Positions 1 through 10,420 of a DNA stretch of 37,132 bases are shown here, piece after piece. The notes beneath the pieces were generated by a model. The model was not told where the DNA came from, did not search any database, and saw only the letters and a list, made by a program, of their open reading frames with translations. The translations under genes and the position numbers were made by a program. This DNA is from Monosiga brevicollis MX1 (taxonomy: Eukaryota > Opisthokonta > Choanoflagellata > Craspedida > Salpingoecidae), in NCBI RefSeq assembly GCF_000002865.3, contig NW_001865092.1:17960-55091 (forward strand). Reading direction: 5' to 3'. The stretch's first letter is position 1. Each line of letters starts with the position of its first letter.

Positions 1-351
1 TGTACTGACCGTGTCCTTGGCTTTAGTATCAACACCGTACTGCAACAGCATCTCCACCACCTTGTCATGACCCTTAAGGCAGGCATTGTGCAGTGGTGTA
101 CGGCCATCCTGTGGGATGATGCAAACATGCAGTATATGTCTCATGTTATACCAGAACGTCACCCCATTTGGTGACATATTCAAAGTGTTACCCATATCAC
201 ACAACATCATATCAAACTGCATACGTACCTTATCTTTGTATTGGGCAGCATCTCGAATGCGTTGTTGGTCCCAACTGGTCAACAGCTGCAGCGCCTCTTG
301 TGGATCTGATGAATCACACGCACTGTACAACTGCTCTCCATCATCACTCAT
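1..351 (-). CDS. Ankyrin-repeat family gene, copy A (5' part; continues past the left edge)
   Basis: Two exons are visible. Exon 1 (351-229) encodes 41 residues beginning [18 protein letters not shown] and ends at AAG/GTACGT. The intron is 228-109. Exon 2 (108-10) encodes one 33-residue ankyrin repeat with the TPLHNAC and VVEMLLQYG motifs and ends at a GTCAGT donor. Both exons are in phase 0 and lengths are multiples of three, as in the other family copies. The start was chosen because the same ATG position and the flanking GATACC-like sequence recur in copies C, D and E. Ankyrin repeats bind proteins; the partner is unknown. The rest of the gene lies outside the window. No break is seen in the visible part. 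Family membership is firm, function unknown. Confidence 0.85.
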   Translation of the reverse strand, partial: MSDDGEQLYSACDSSDPQEALQLLTSWDQQRIRDAAQYKDKVRMQFDMMLCDMGNTLNMSPNGVTFWYNMRHILHVCIIPQDGRTPLHNACLKGHDKVVEMLLQYGVDTKAKDTVST

Positions 352-960
352 AATAACGGTATCTCTCTCTCTATTCACCATCCGCTTCAAACCGCTTTGC
401 TTGCTTCTCTAGCCACCACCAATTTCATGAGCCCCCTCCAAGTACAACTCGTCTGACAACCTAGAATTCGACAGGCGCGCGCCGTTTCCAAAACGGCAGC
501 CGGTCACCGGGCTCTTTGCTCTTCTCTGTCTGATGCACCAAACGACTCACCTTTGGCCAGTAGTTCTCGATGACAGTTGCGAGGACGGGTGGACTTGATT
601 GCCCAAGCGCACGTTGTCGACTGCGAGGCGAGATCAGTGGCCTCACAGGCAGCAGTGCTTTCAATCAAAACGTTCCGGCGTCGCCGCAAGACCCCGATCA
701 GGTAAGTCCCAAACCAAGCACAAACGATCAGTCACCACGCACACACAAAGCAAGACACGTCAAGCAGCCCGCCGATGCCGATATCGAGACCGAGACCGCT
801 GCCAAAAGAGAGCAAAAGAAGAAGAAGTCAAAGGCAAAGGGCAAAAAGGCAAAGAGGGAACAAGAAAAATGCCAACACACACACACACGTTTACTCTTAT
901 TCTTCTTTTTTAATTTTTTACTTTCGAGAAAAGTTAAATTCCAAAGCGCCCGTTAAGCTT
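352..960 (-). repeat. Upstream block shared by the ankyrin gene copies (copy A)
   Basis: This sequence lies directly upstream of the copy A start and recurs upstream of copies B, C, D and E. Shared landmarks in the ANK sense are a segment reading ATVIENxWPKVS in one frame followed by a GGTGAGT site, a segment near 570-660 and an AC-rich stretch near 720-780. A short (CA)n run lies at 868-885. Open frames cross it, but the frame is not kept between copies, so I read it as promoter plus 5' untranslated DNA carried along with each gene duplication. Confidence 0.7.
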
Positions 961-1397
961 GTTCGGATGGCGATTTCTTTGCGAGCATTGTCTCAAAGGC
1001 TCGCTGTGTAGGTCACAATCAGCTCATTGCCGTCAATGTCACAAGACCTTACGCGACCACACTTTGTGCAAAGCAAAGCCGACTGGAAAAAAAAAAAAAA
1101 ACTTACAGTGTAGTAAAGAACAAACTCACACCACAACCCGCCTTTTTTTTTCGCGGCGACCCGCAGCTCGGCACGCAGCGATCAAGCCCCGAGTTTCTCT
1201 GCCACAGGGGAAGCTGGAAAAAAAGGGGGTGTGGACATCCAGCTGCTCATCCAGGAGCCAGCTTTGTGTGTTTTTGATATGGGACTGGCAGCCCTTACCT
1301 ATCAGACCCCGAAGCACCGAGAGATACTCCTGATAAATTCGATCACAAGCGCACAACGCTTCCCAAACAAACGCACAAAGAGAAAACAAAAACCACG
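961..1397. other. Intergenic: 3' flank of the SH2 gene and end of block A
   Basis: No gene is supported. The stretch holds short A-runs (near 1087-1101) and T-runs. It separates the 3' end of the SH2-domain gene from the copy A upstream block. An open frame at 1126-1554 is the antisense or extension of the SH2 coding end and has no recognisable domain. Confidence 0.5.
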
Positions 1398-3259
1398 CTA
1401 GACGGTTGTATCTCGCTCCAGCCTGGGACCGAGATTGTACGCCAAGCCGCCCGTGGCGCCGGCTTGCTGAAGGCGAGCTATGAGTTGGTCGAGTCTGGCG
1501 CAGGGCGCGACTAGAGTGTCGTTGACGAACCAGCCTTGATCGTCCGGGCTCCACCGAAGCAGATGGTGGCGAGGGCGCCCGGCATGTGCCACGGTCATGG
1601 CAAGGGAGCCGTCCGGCCGCCGTCGTAGCAAGAAGGCATGTCCATCCGGGCGTCCCTCTTGCACCAGCAAAGACTCGGCTTCCTGCCGACCCATGTCGCC
1701 GTGCACCACAACGTGGGGGCTCGCGGCGGAACCGGGGCCGATCGTGTCGTGGGTTGCAAAGGCAGGACCGTCGCAGGGCATGGCTTCATAGTTGCCAATG
1801 TCAGGTCCGGGCGGGAGGGTGAGCGTGGCTTGGTTGTAGCCTGCAGGACGAGGTTTTGAGGATGTAGGTCCGATATCTCTGGCCACGCCATAGTCGGGGG
1901 GCAGGACGTCGGGATCTGGCTCTGGCCCGTGCTGCTGACCGTACAGCGGGTTTTGGCATAGGTATTCATCGGGTACGTCTGGGGTATAAGAGGGGTTGGT
2001 CCGGCGCTCAGCGCGCCGCCGTCGATGGGCAATGAGCATCAAACCAAGGTCCGTTTTTTTGGAAGAGGAGGCCATGGACGATGGAGCGGTCGGGGGGCTA
2101 GCGAAGCGTCGGGGTGTGGACGTGGCCAGCGACGTGCTGGTTGTTGATACGGTGCTTGAGGTTGATGTGGTGCTGGTGGTGGTGGTCGAGGTGGTCGAGG
2201 TGGTCGAGGTTGTTGTGGTGGTTGTCGTTGTGGTTGTCGAGGTGGTCGAGGTCGTGGTGGTGGTTGTCGTGGTGGTTGTCGAGGTGGATGAAGTGGTGGT
2301 AGTGGTGATGGGCACGGGCACACTCAACGGGAGCGCATCGCCGCAGGCCTCTGCAAACCCGTACGGAGCCAGATATGAGCACGCGCAAAAACAGGGTATA
2401 CTCACGCATCCACAACCACCACACACACAATATTGTTGAGAGTAAAAAGCTCATGGATGGAGGTGGGAGGGGAAAGGGGCGGACCTTTGTCGGCGTTGAA
2501 GCAGCCGTACAAGCGAAGGTTGCCCATGGCGATGGAGCTGTTTTCCGCAAGTGTGACGGAGCCGCCGATGCGAAAGTCGAGGGTTGAGAGGTCGGTTAGA
2601 TCGAGGGCCCAGTGCAGGGTCAAAGCCATTTCCGTGGTGTTGGGGGCGGCGAGGGGGCGGGTGCTAACGGCGAGGGCCACGTCGGAGCCAAAACCGGAGC
2701 TTGCGATTTTGTCCCAGCAGGCGCCATCACCCGACACCACGAGGCCGGCTTGTTTGTCGCGGAGGGAATCACGACCAACGGTGAGGAGGGCTCGAATGTT
2801 TTGATCACACGAACCACCGAGGCTCATCCAGTTGGTGCTATCCATGCGCAGGATGATGTCGAGGGATACGACGCCGGCGGCAAGATCGGGAGGGAGGGTC
2901 ACCGAGCGCTTGTTGCTTTCACGAGAGCGGCCAGCAAAGAAGAGAAAGCTGGCTGGATCGTCAAAGTAGGGGACGGGGTCAAGAAGGGCGGGGGCCAGCA
3001 TACCGCAAGGTTCGGTCGGGGGCAAAGCGGGGGAGTCGTTGTAAGAGGTGAAGGTGTCAAGCTGAGGCTGGCAGCCGACGGGGTCGTCCTTGGCGTTCGA
3101 CAGAAAAAAGCTGGCGCCACCACCCACACTGTCGTCGCGGCTGTCCCACAGGAGGACGGTCTCTGTTGAAGCGCCATGGTGGGCACCCAGGACGAGGGCA
3201 ACCAAGGCGATGGTCCAGAATGGTGCCAGGCGATTGCCTTGTTTCCGAGATCGGCGCAT
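1398..3259 (-). CDS. Secreted or membrane-type protein with Thr-rich stalk, Tyr-rich tail and C-terminal SH2 domain
   Basis: Two exons: 3259-2485 and 2350-1398, with a 134-base phase-1 intron (donor G/GTCCGC, acceptor TTTGCAG). The product is about 575 residues. Residues 1-32 form a signal peptide (basic start, then a TIALVALVLGA core). Residues 33-258 are an unrecognised, cysteine-containing domain with N-glycosylation-type NTT and NSS sites. Residues 274-338 are almost all Thr and Ser. Residues 380-446 hold six tyrosines in short acidic or Asn/Pro contexts (PSYTPD, DEYLCQ, NPLYGQ, PDYGV, AGYNQ, GNYEAM). Residues 472-566 are an SH2 domain (HGDMGRQEAESLL, then FLLR with the phosphotyrosine-binding Arg at 501, and RLDQLIARLQ). 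SH2 domains bind phosphotyrosine. The layout suggests a receptor-like adaptor, but I cannot find a clear membrane span between the stalk and the basic HRRRRAERR segment at 367-375. The SH2 call is strong; topology is open. Confidence 0.82.
2164..2303 (-). repeat. Thr-codon repeat tract within the SH2 gene
   Basis: On the plus strand this is an imperfect run of GTGGTx and GTCGAG units, encoding almost uninterrupted Thr with Ser on the minus strand. It has the character of a mucin-like stalk and is likely length-polymorphic. Confidence 0.8.
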
Positions 3260-3262
3260 TTC

Positions 3263-3711
3263 TCAGGCTCCAGCACGTCTGGAGGCCGTTTTTGGGTTGC
3301 GAGGAAGCGCGTAGGTTTGAGGAAGCGTTTTGAGAGAGGTTTCAGAGACGTCCGGCGGAACGGAGCGAAAGCTTTGGTGGTGTCTTGAGGTCAATTGAAC
3401 CAGCTGCGGTCGGCAAGCATTCACAGTGTCCAGACCAGGTGCACCGTTAGAATAGCTGTAGAGTCGCTCAATCCCGAGGATAGGAAAAGACACAAGAGAG
3501 CAGAGCACACAGGAGAGCAAAGGGGAGACAGAATGGCAGGGGGCTTGACGTACCTGCGGTCGGCAAGCATTCACAGTGACCAGACCAGGTGCACCGTTAG
3601 AATAGCTGTAGAGTCGCTCAATTTCGAGGATAGGAAAAGTGCAACTCGTGCCCGACCGCAGGTGCCACCACAAAGGGAAACAACAGTAGTCACAAGCTCA
3701 TTGCCCCAGGG
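3263..3711 (-). repeat. Inverted segmental duplication, copy 1 (directly upstream of the SH2 gene)
   Basis: The reverse complement of this segment matches 12389-12827 along its whole length. It ends four bases before the SH2 gene ATG, so it is that gene's promoter or 5' untranslated region. Inside are two near-identical 86-base units (3404-3489 and 3554-3639, period 150). In the minus sense each reads YSYSNGAPGLxTVNACRPQ in one frame, and the upstream unit is followed by a consensus-like GTACGT donor. This may reflect a duplicated 5' exon. Confidence 0.85.
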
Positions 3712-4068
3712 CAGCTGCCCAGGCATCGTGGGGACCGCGACACACGCGGTGTTACTCATATGACTCCCACGAGGAGGATCAGGCCCGGGGGGTCCAAGTG
3801 TAGGTGTCAATGTGTGTGAAGTCGTAGCAGCTATGGGATACCGATAGGAAGACCCATCGTGACGGACGCTGAGTGTGTGCGAAAGCAGTGGGAGTGTTCA
3901 AATGCGTGGAAGCACGGATTTGACGCTAACACCTCCCCCCCCCCCTCGCCAGCCGGAGCCCCGATCCGGCGAGGATGGTTCAAAGACAAACGGAAGAAAT
4001 GGCGAAGGCACGCTGAGAACAAAAAGGGAAACAAGGATGAGAGAAAAAAAAAATGCAAGTTTCATGAT
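3712..4068. other. Intergenic, no gene seen
   Basis: This lies between the duplicated upstream segment and the Ty3/Gypsy fragment. It contains a C-run (about 3936-3946) and an A-run (about 4046-4055). No domain or RNA structure is recognised, and no long terminal repeat could be paired here. Confidence 0.4.
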
Positions 4069-5451
4069 TCATGCAAGCACGCAAAATGGGGTTACACTTG
4101 ACCGTTCCCAGGTCGCCTCCTCCTTCGAGTAACCCATCCACTTGACGAGATACTCGATACGAGGACGGCCCGCACGGCCCTTGGGCCGTACAGTGCGCTT
4201 GTCGAGCAAAGTCTCGACTAGATAGTACTCGCCATACGAGTCACGAAAAATTGGAGCAAGACGGAAGTCCTCCGCTGCGTTTGCCGGAAGCTGGTAACGG
4301 CGTAGATGCTCGAGGTTGATAACTGGATGGGCGCGAACGTCGTTCGGCAGCTCAAGTCGATATGCATTCGAGCTCACGCGCTCGAGTACCTTGAATGGCC
4401 CAATGCAACGGGCGCCCAATTTCGAGGAGTGTGTGGCACGATCTGTGGGCGACCGCACCGCCTTGATGGAGACCACCACCCAGTCGCCGGGCTTGAACTC
4501 CACCATGTTGACCTTCCGGTCATAACGTTCAGCCGCCTCTTCCTGGCCGAGGGCCGTCACATCCGCAACGTATTGCCAAATGTTCTGGAGGCGCCGAAGT
4601 TCCGAGTCTGCATCGTCGTCGCCAAAGGCTGCCGCCTTAGGCTGAACTAAAAGGGATGACGGTGTCACTGGATGCCGCCCAGTCGCCGCAAACAGTGGCG
4701 TCAGGCGCGTGACCTTGTGCGTGGTGCTGTTGATGGCATAGGTAGCCATGGGAAGCATCTGGACCCAGTTGTCGCGGTCGGTCTCCGCGCCGGTGCGGAG
4801 GCACTCGATCAGAACTCTGTTGTATCGCTCAGTCAGTCCATCTGTCTGTGGATGGTGAGCCGTCGAGAAGTCGAGGTTGGTTCCAAATGCTTTGCACATC
4901 TTCTGAAAGATGCTGGCAACAAAACGGGTATCACGGTCAGAGACGATGCTCAAAGGCATGCCGCCCATCGGCAACATCATCTCCAAAATCAGGCGAGCTG
5001 TATCGAGAGCGTTGATAGCTTTCTTCGTAGCTCTGGTCATCACCATGCGTGTCAGGTGGTCCACAACCACCAAGATGGCGTCGCAGCCCTCACACTTGGG
5101 CAGCCCCGTGATAAAAGTCAAGCCCCAGAGGTCTTTGAGCTGGGAGCGATCGTTAAAGAGGCTGCCAAGCGCATAGTAGAGGCCCGTAATGTCGTTGCAG
5201 GAAGCGTGGGTGAGGTGGAGGCGGCAAATGCTGATGGCAGGCGAAGCGGACTGGGCAGCGAGCTGGTCGAAGAAGCGTTGAAAATGGGGAGGTTGGCGTT
5301 GTGTTGACCCAGCCGTGGTATCGGCGCGAAGGATGGGCAGCATCCACATTGGCGTGAAAGGTGGAAAGCTTGAAGAGTTGAGGGTGAGGCAGGTGGCATC
5401 CGCGTTCAAATTCGTATGCGCAACTTCGCCTGGACAATGAAACACGTTCAT
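4069..5451 (-). mobile_element. Ty3/Gypsy LTR retrotransposon fossil, chromovirus type (integrase C-terminal part and chromodomain)
   Basis: The recognisable parts, in order, are an integrase catalytic-core region (near residues 105-230, with the VVVDHLTRM and HPQTDGLTERYN landmarks), an integrase C-terminal GPY/F-like module (KLGARCIGPFKVLERV) and a chromodomain (EYLVKWMGYSKEEATWE). The integrase, GPY/F, chromodomain order is diagnostic of chromoviruses in the Ty3/Gypsy group. Gag, protease, reverse transcriptase and RNase H are absent from this window and I found no flanking LTR pair, so the element is an incomplete remnant missing most of its length. It lies between the SH2 gene's upstream region and a gene-poor stretch. 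The readable coding stretch suggests it is not very ancient, but no terminal repeats are available for dating. Confidence 0.88.
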
Positions 5452-5539
5452 CAGATCAAGCCGAATTCAGGGCGAGAATAAGTGAACGATCTTTTTGCTT
5501 TCGGGAGCAATGGCAGCTTGGTTGGCCTTGTGAAGATCG

Positions 5540-7090
5540 GTAATGGACATTGTACATACCTGTGTGCTGCCCTCAGTCCTGTAATGCTTGCCAAGTCCAG
5601 TTTCACACGCGGCCCATCTGTGCTACACAAACTACATCATGAGCCACCTACCTCCGTTCCGGCTTAAACCAATTTGCGCTTCACGGGCTACCTTGATAAA
5701 CGGCAGCCCGCATTGACCCGTAGAGCTAAGCATGGCCCGACGGGCTCCCACGGCAGCGCCTACCTCCCAACGGCATCAAACTTCCATACACTCACGCACG
5801 AGGCACCGTGACGTGTTCCTTTGCAAAGCATGTGCGCCTGAATAGCCCGTGTTCATTCGCAGCCAAGCACAACAGTTGAGGACCCCCAAGGCCTCATCCA
5901 GGCTCGGCACGGCACGCGCACGCCCACAGGCTCACAGGGCAGCGCCTGGCTCGAAACGTCGTCTGATATCCATGATATCCCGCTGAAAGCAACATGACTG
6001 TGTTTTAAATCGCACATGTGAGGCTGAGCAATTTATGATCCTTCGTACCCGAGTGTCTCAGCAGAAAAGCACCTCAATGGCCTCACCCAGGACTGGCAGG
6101 TCCCACTAGCTCAAACGGCAGAGCCTACCTCAACAAGGCCACAGACACACTTTATACACCGTCACAAGCGGCGCAAAAATGCGTCTGCCATGCCGTCCGA
6201 GCTTCTGAGTAGCTGCAGATGGACCATGCAAAAGTGCTGCCATGACCAAGTCCCGCCATGAGAAGAAGCCCGTCCAGCAAAGCCAAGCCCGGACCAGCGC
6301 TTGGAACGGCAGAGCGTACCTAAATACGGCAGCATCCCAGGCAAGCATCTCGAGAAATTCATCGCGCGTGTTTGCTTGACACTGTACAGCATCCTCATGT
6401 TTTGTCGCTTGGTCCTTGTCTGGCTGTCACAGAGGCGCACGCGTGGTCAGCATTTAAAAGCGCAACAAGTCTTAAAGGGCGCGCACGGTCAGCTCAAGCG
6501 GCAGCGCACACCTTTGCAAAAGTTTTAAGCTGCCACTGCTTGATCAAAGCAGCACAGATGCAAGTCGTTGACAAGCACAAGCTATGACATTAGCCTGCCA
6601 TCAGCCGATCCTGAAAAATGGCCTAGGGACCCACCCCTGGCAACAAAATTAACCAAAGCGCTTCGGGACGGCGTTTGGTAATGGGCAATGTCCTCACGAG
6701 GCCTCACTCACCGTCAACCTGTCTTGCAATCAAGTCATACAGGCCCACACATTTTTCATGACGTGCCAGAGGCCGTCCCGTCGGCTCTGAGCTCTTCGGA
6801 ACTCAAGGTGCAGCTGCTTTGGCCTCGGCTGTCTCAAGCAAGGGACGCACGGCGCAAAGCAGCATTCGCCAGGGAGCATGGTAGCCTCCATGCCACGTCT
6901 TGACATTAGAACGCACCCAACGTGCTCAATGTTTCTCATAACACGTTTTGAAAATGCGCTCAGCGCTTTGACAAGAGCCTCAGTGCGCATATCTCCTTGA
7001 TCCTATCGTAACGTGCCGCGCGCCTGGGTGAGCAACTTGGCGCCTCTCGCTGGAAAAGCATACATGGATTCTTGAGTGGCAGTGCGTACC
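5540..7090. repeat. Degenerate tandem repeat with a period of about 190 bases
   Basis: A motif close to CGGCAGxGCxTACCT recurs at 5751, 5937, 6116, 6307, 6499 and 7077, with spacings of 186, 179, 191, 192 and 578 (three periods). Weaker matches occur near 5552 and 6684. The rest of each unit is diverged but stays similar in composition. I found no coding frame shared between units. This could be an old satellite array or a decayed array of exon-intron units; in the minus sense the motif begins like a splice donor, AGGTA. Confidence 0.5.
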
Positions 7091-8017
7091 AGTTTATCAT
7101 TTTGACGTAATTCTTCCGCCTCGCCAGCACATGAGTGCATGCAACTGGTGTGTCACGTGGCCGAGCTGCTTCTTCAGGACTGCATTTGCCTGCCTTCTGC
7201 GCCTCAGAGCCCCAGGCGCCGTCCTCAGGCGCGTAAAAAAAAAACAAAGAAGAGCCAGTGGAAAGAACATTAACATGTAAATTTTGTTCACACCACCATT
7301 TAAAGTTTTATGATTGTTGACGCAAAAAAAATTTTTGTTCCTTTGATGTACAGGTAAATTCTTAAAGTTTCAAAGTTTTAAAGTTATGAACAAGCTTGTC
7401 AGCAAAGGTTTTGAAGCAGAACTTTGGATGCGGTCCACGATTGCCATCTTGTTCGGTCCGCAGCAGGAAAGGGCAGCAACACAGGTGCTTGCACCACCAC
7501 CACCATGGTTGTGCATGTGAGCCATCACCACCATCATGAGCAAAGAGCAGACAATGAAAAGCCAGCTGATTAGATAAGCACCGCCACCACCCCTGCCTGA
7601 AGCGTGCGCCAACATGGTCCTCGAGGCGGTTGAGGCTGAATTTTCTCGCATATGTCCTTGCAGGGCGCAAGTTTGAGCTGATTCTTAGCCCTGCACCGCA
7701 AAAGCCTGACGCTCATTTCCGCCAGTGCGAACTGCATTGACATGCAAGCCTCAGGCTCGGCTTGCTCGATTTTAGCCGTATGATCAAAAGTCACGGGTGA
7801 TGGTCTCGAAAAGCGTTTGCTAGTCTCTCGCTTGGGTTTTGGGTTTGTCACCTGCTGATAATAGACCGCAGATCGTCAAACGCAAGCGCCTCAAACATCT
7901 CAAGCTGTGCGCGCCAGTCGACCCTGAGAAGGACCGCAACCAAAGCGTCGCAGAGCCTCTTCTGCTCATTCTCTGTTTGCATAGCGATCCACAAGCCCAC
8001 CACAAGCTTCAAATATT
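7091..8017. other. Gene-poor stretch; its right end is duplicated next to copy E
   Basis: No gene is supported in 7091-7960. It contains AT-rich sequence (7270-7385) and a run of CAC triplets near 7494-7505. From about 7966 the sequence matches 17690 onward (both with the shared string TTGCATAGCGATC), so the duplication that produced ankyrin copies B and E extends past the coding end into the downstream flank. Confidence 0.45.
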
Positions 8018-8857
8018 TCAATTCGTAGGTGCAGCTTGAGCGGTGGCCGTTTGAGCGGCCTGGTAGTCACAAAGGGTATGTAGGTCGTGGATGTTGAACA
8101 ATTGAGGATCCACGCGCCAGCCGACACTACAGAGAACAGCAGCAGCGCACCGCCAGCGTCTGGCCTGCTCCGCGTGAATCAAGCCTTGGACTGGCGCCAC
8201 GTTGAAACTCCAATGAGAACAAGACAAGGCCAACAATGACTTGGGAATCAGGTTCGCACCATTGGCATTCGAAGTATGGTAGGAGCAAGGGGTACGGGTA
8301 ACGCCCAATAGCTCTGCAACCAGCTATAAAGCGAAACAGATTCTTCGGTGAGCGAGCTTGCCTCTGCAATCAGTACCGAAATTCAAAAAGGCCCACCTCC
8401 AGCTCGATGCAACTCTTGCTTAGGAGCAGATCCAAGGGTCGTGCACCCGTGTGCCACGGCAGGCAATCACGTATCAATCGCAGGTGCAGCAGAATAGCAG
8501 ATAAAGTACGGCATCGTGGTAATTGGCTTACAAGATCTCTCGCATCCGGGTCGGCACCGTGCCGCAAGAGTTGATGGGCAGCCTTTTGGCTGGGATAAAA
8601 GGCCTTGCAGACTAGATGGAGCGGCGCTTGGCCGTCCTATATAGGATAATCAATGTTTGGAAACATGAGGCCTGTTTGTATTTTTTTTTTTTTTTCAATA
8701 AAAAAGGGGCTGAGGGGAGCGTCGGGTGTGTCGGGGTAAATTTGAAGAAACGACACTAAAAGCCGCTTGAGCGCGCGAGGGAGGCGGAGGCGCGTTGGCA
8801 AGGGATCGGACGCGTACGGTGGGCAGGGTGTGGAAGAGATAGGAACGGGCAAAGGCG

Positions 8858-8891
<34 letters not shown>

Positions 8892-9912
8892 AGGGAAGGG
8901 AGAAAGAGAGAGGTTTTGTACTGACGTTCGTCTTGGCTTTAGCATCAACACCGTGCTCCAAGAGCATCTCCACCACCTTGACACGATTGCAACGAAAGGC
9001 ATAGTGCAGTGGTGTATAGCCTTCCTGTGGGATGATGTATCAGCTTAACGTACAGGTACAGCATCATCATCATCAGCATCATGTGGTACAGGTGTACCAT
9101 CATAGAGGGGGAGGAGGGAGGTCCTGTACTGACGTTTTCCTTGGCTTCAGCATCAGCACCGTGCTTCAACAGCATCTCCACCACCTTGACATCACCCGCA
9201 CGGCAGGCCAAGTGCAGTGGTGTATAGCCAACCTGTGGAATGATGCCGATGCATAGGGTACAGGTACAGCGTCATCATCATCATGTGGTACAGGTGCACC
9301 ATCATAGGGAGAAGGGTAAAGGGGAGAAGAGGGAGGTACTGTACTGACGCCGGTCTTGGCTTTAGCGTCAGCACCGTGCTTCAACAGCATCTCCACCAGC
9401 TTGACTTGACCGTTAGAGCAAGCATAATGCAGTGGTGTCCAGTTTGCCTGTGGGATGATGCATCAGCATGACGTACAGGTAAAGCATCATCATCATCGCC
9501 ATGTGGTACAGGTGCACCATCACAGGGGCGGGGGGGTAAAGAGGGGAAGGGGGAGGTACTGTACTGACGCTGGTCTTGGCTTTAGCGTCAGCACCGTGCT
9601 TCAACAGCATCTCCACCACCTTGACTTGATCGTTAGAGCAGGCCAGGTGCAGTGCTGTCCAGCCAGCCTGTGAAATGATGCAAACATGCAGTATTTGAAA
9701 CATTGTTCATTCCACAACGTCACTGAACTTACATGTTAGTAAAACCAAACAGTGGTATGACACAACATCATACCAAACAGGAGACGTACCGTATCTTTGT
9801 ATTTGGCAGCATCTCGAATACGTTGGCGGTCCCAACTGTTCAACAGCTGCAGCGCCGCTTGTGGATCTGATGAATCACATGCATCATACAGCTGCCTTCC
9901 CTCATCATCCAT
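8018..9912 (-). pseudogene. Ankyrin-repeat family gene, copy B (decaying paralogue of copy E)
   Basis: Exon 1 (9912-9790, 41 codons, [18 protein letters not shown]) is followed by four 33-residue ankyrin exons at 9667-9569, 9447-9349, 9232-9134 and 9024-8926. All are phase 0 with GTCAGT donors. The next exon (8636-8532, 35 codons, GQAPLHLVC) matches copy E exon 9, so the equivalents of copy E exons 6-8 are gone. Past that point copy B departs from E. The acceptor CAG used by E exon 10 reads CAC here (near 8457), and the C-terminal exon (8323-8018) carries one extra base relative to E near 8210, shifting frame ahead of FNVAPVQGLIHAEQ. The 5' half could still be expressed with a different end, but the 3' half looks unconstrained. 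Pseudogene is my best reading. Confidence 0.65.
8860..8890. repeat. (AGC)n microsatellite in an ankyrin gene intron
   Basis: About ten uninterrupted AGC units lie in the long intron of copy B. The related introns of copies C and E hold only short CTG/GCAGCAG runs here, so the expansion is specific to B. Confidence 0.9.
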
Positions 9913-10420
9913 GGTAACGTTATCTCTCTTCTTCAAACATCCACCACCAATCTCATGAGCCCCCTCCAACAACCCAAAATTCGGACTTGGATTCGACGGG
10001 GGGCGCGCACTTTTTAAAACGGCAGACGGCCAGCGGGTCTTTGCACTTCCCTGCCTGGTGCACCAAGCGACTCACCTCTGTCCAATAGTTCTGGTCACGT
10101 TTGCGAGCGCAGGTGTACTTGCTTGCCCAAGCGCACACTGACGACTGTGAGGCGAGATCAGCGACCCCACTAAAAAACAAAAAAGTGGTTGCGATGCTCT
10201 CAATCAAAACGTTCGGCGTCGCCACAAGGCCCCCAACCAGGAGAATCCCGTACCGAGCACAAGCAATCAGTCACCACACACAAAGCAAAACACGTCAAGC
10301 AGCCCGCCGATGCCGATATCGGGGAAGAAAGAAGAAGAAGAAGAAGGAATATCGAAAGCAAAATAGCCAATGCAAGCAGGACGTTTTCAGAGGAAGAAGA
10401 ACAAAAATGCTTCTCCCCTC
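9913..10420 (-). repeat. Upstream block shared by the ankyrin gene copies (copy B)
   Basis: Same block as upstream of copies A, C, D and E. Landmarks are TCTTTGCACT...GACTCACCT near 10036-10079, the GCGAGATCAG segment near 10152 and the CACGTCAAGCAGCCCGCC segment near 10291. A (GAA)n-rich stretch follows at 10330-10350. No frame is conserved with the other copies. Confidence 0.65.

Noticed and set aside
570-956. Open frames upstream of the ankyrin copies (also near 10101-10457, 16698-17006 and 20458-20892) rich in Arg, Lys and Gln
   Set aside because: The DNA is similar between copies but the reading frame is not, and the frames run into simple repeats. They are better explained as shared non-coding upstream DNA.
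3712-4068. Possible long terminal repeat beside the Ty3/Gypsy fragment
   Set aside because: No matching partner or terminal inverted TG/CA ends could be found in the window.
8860-9700. Regularly spaced repeats resembling a CRISPR array
   Set aside because: The spacing comes from ankyrin exon-intron units of about 200-230 bases that encode clear protein repeats in a eukaryotic setting.
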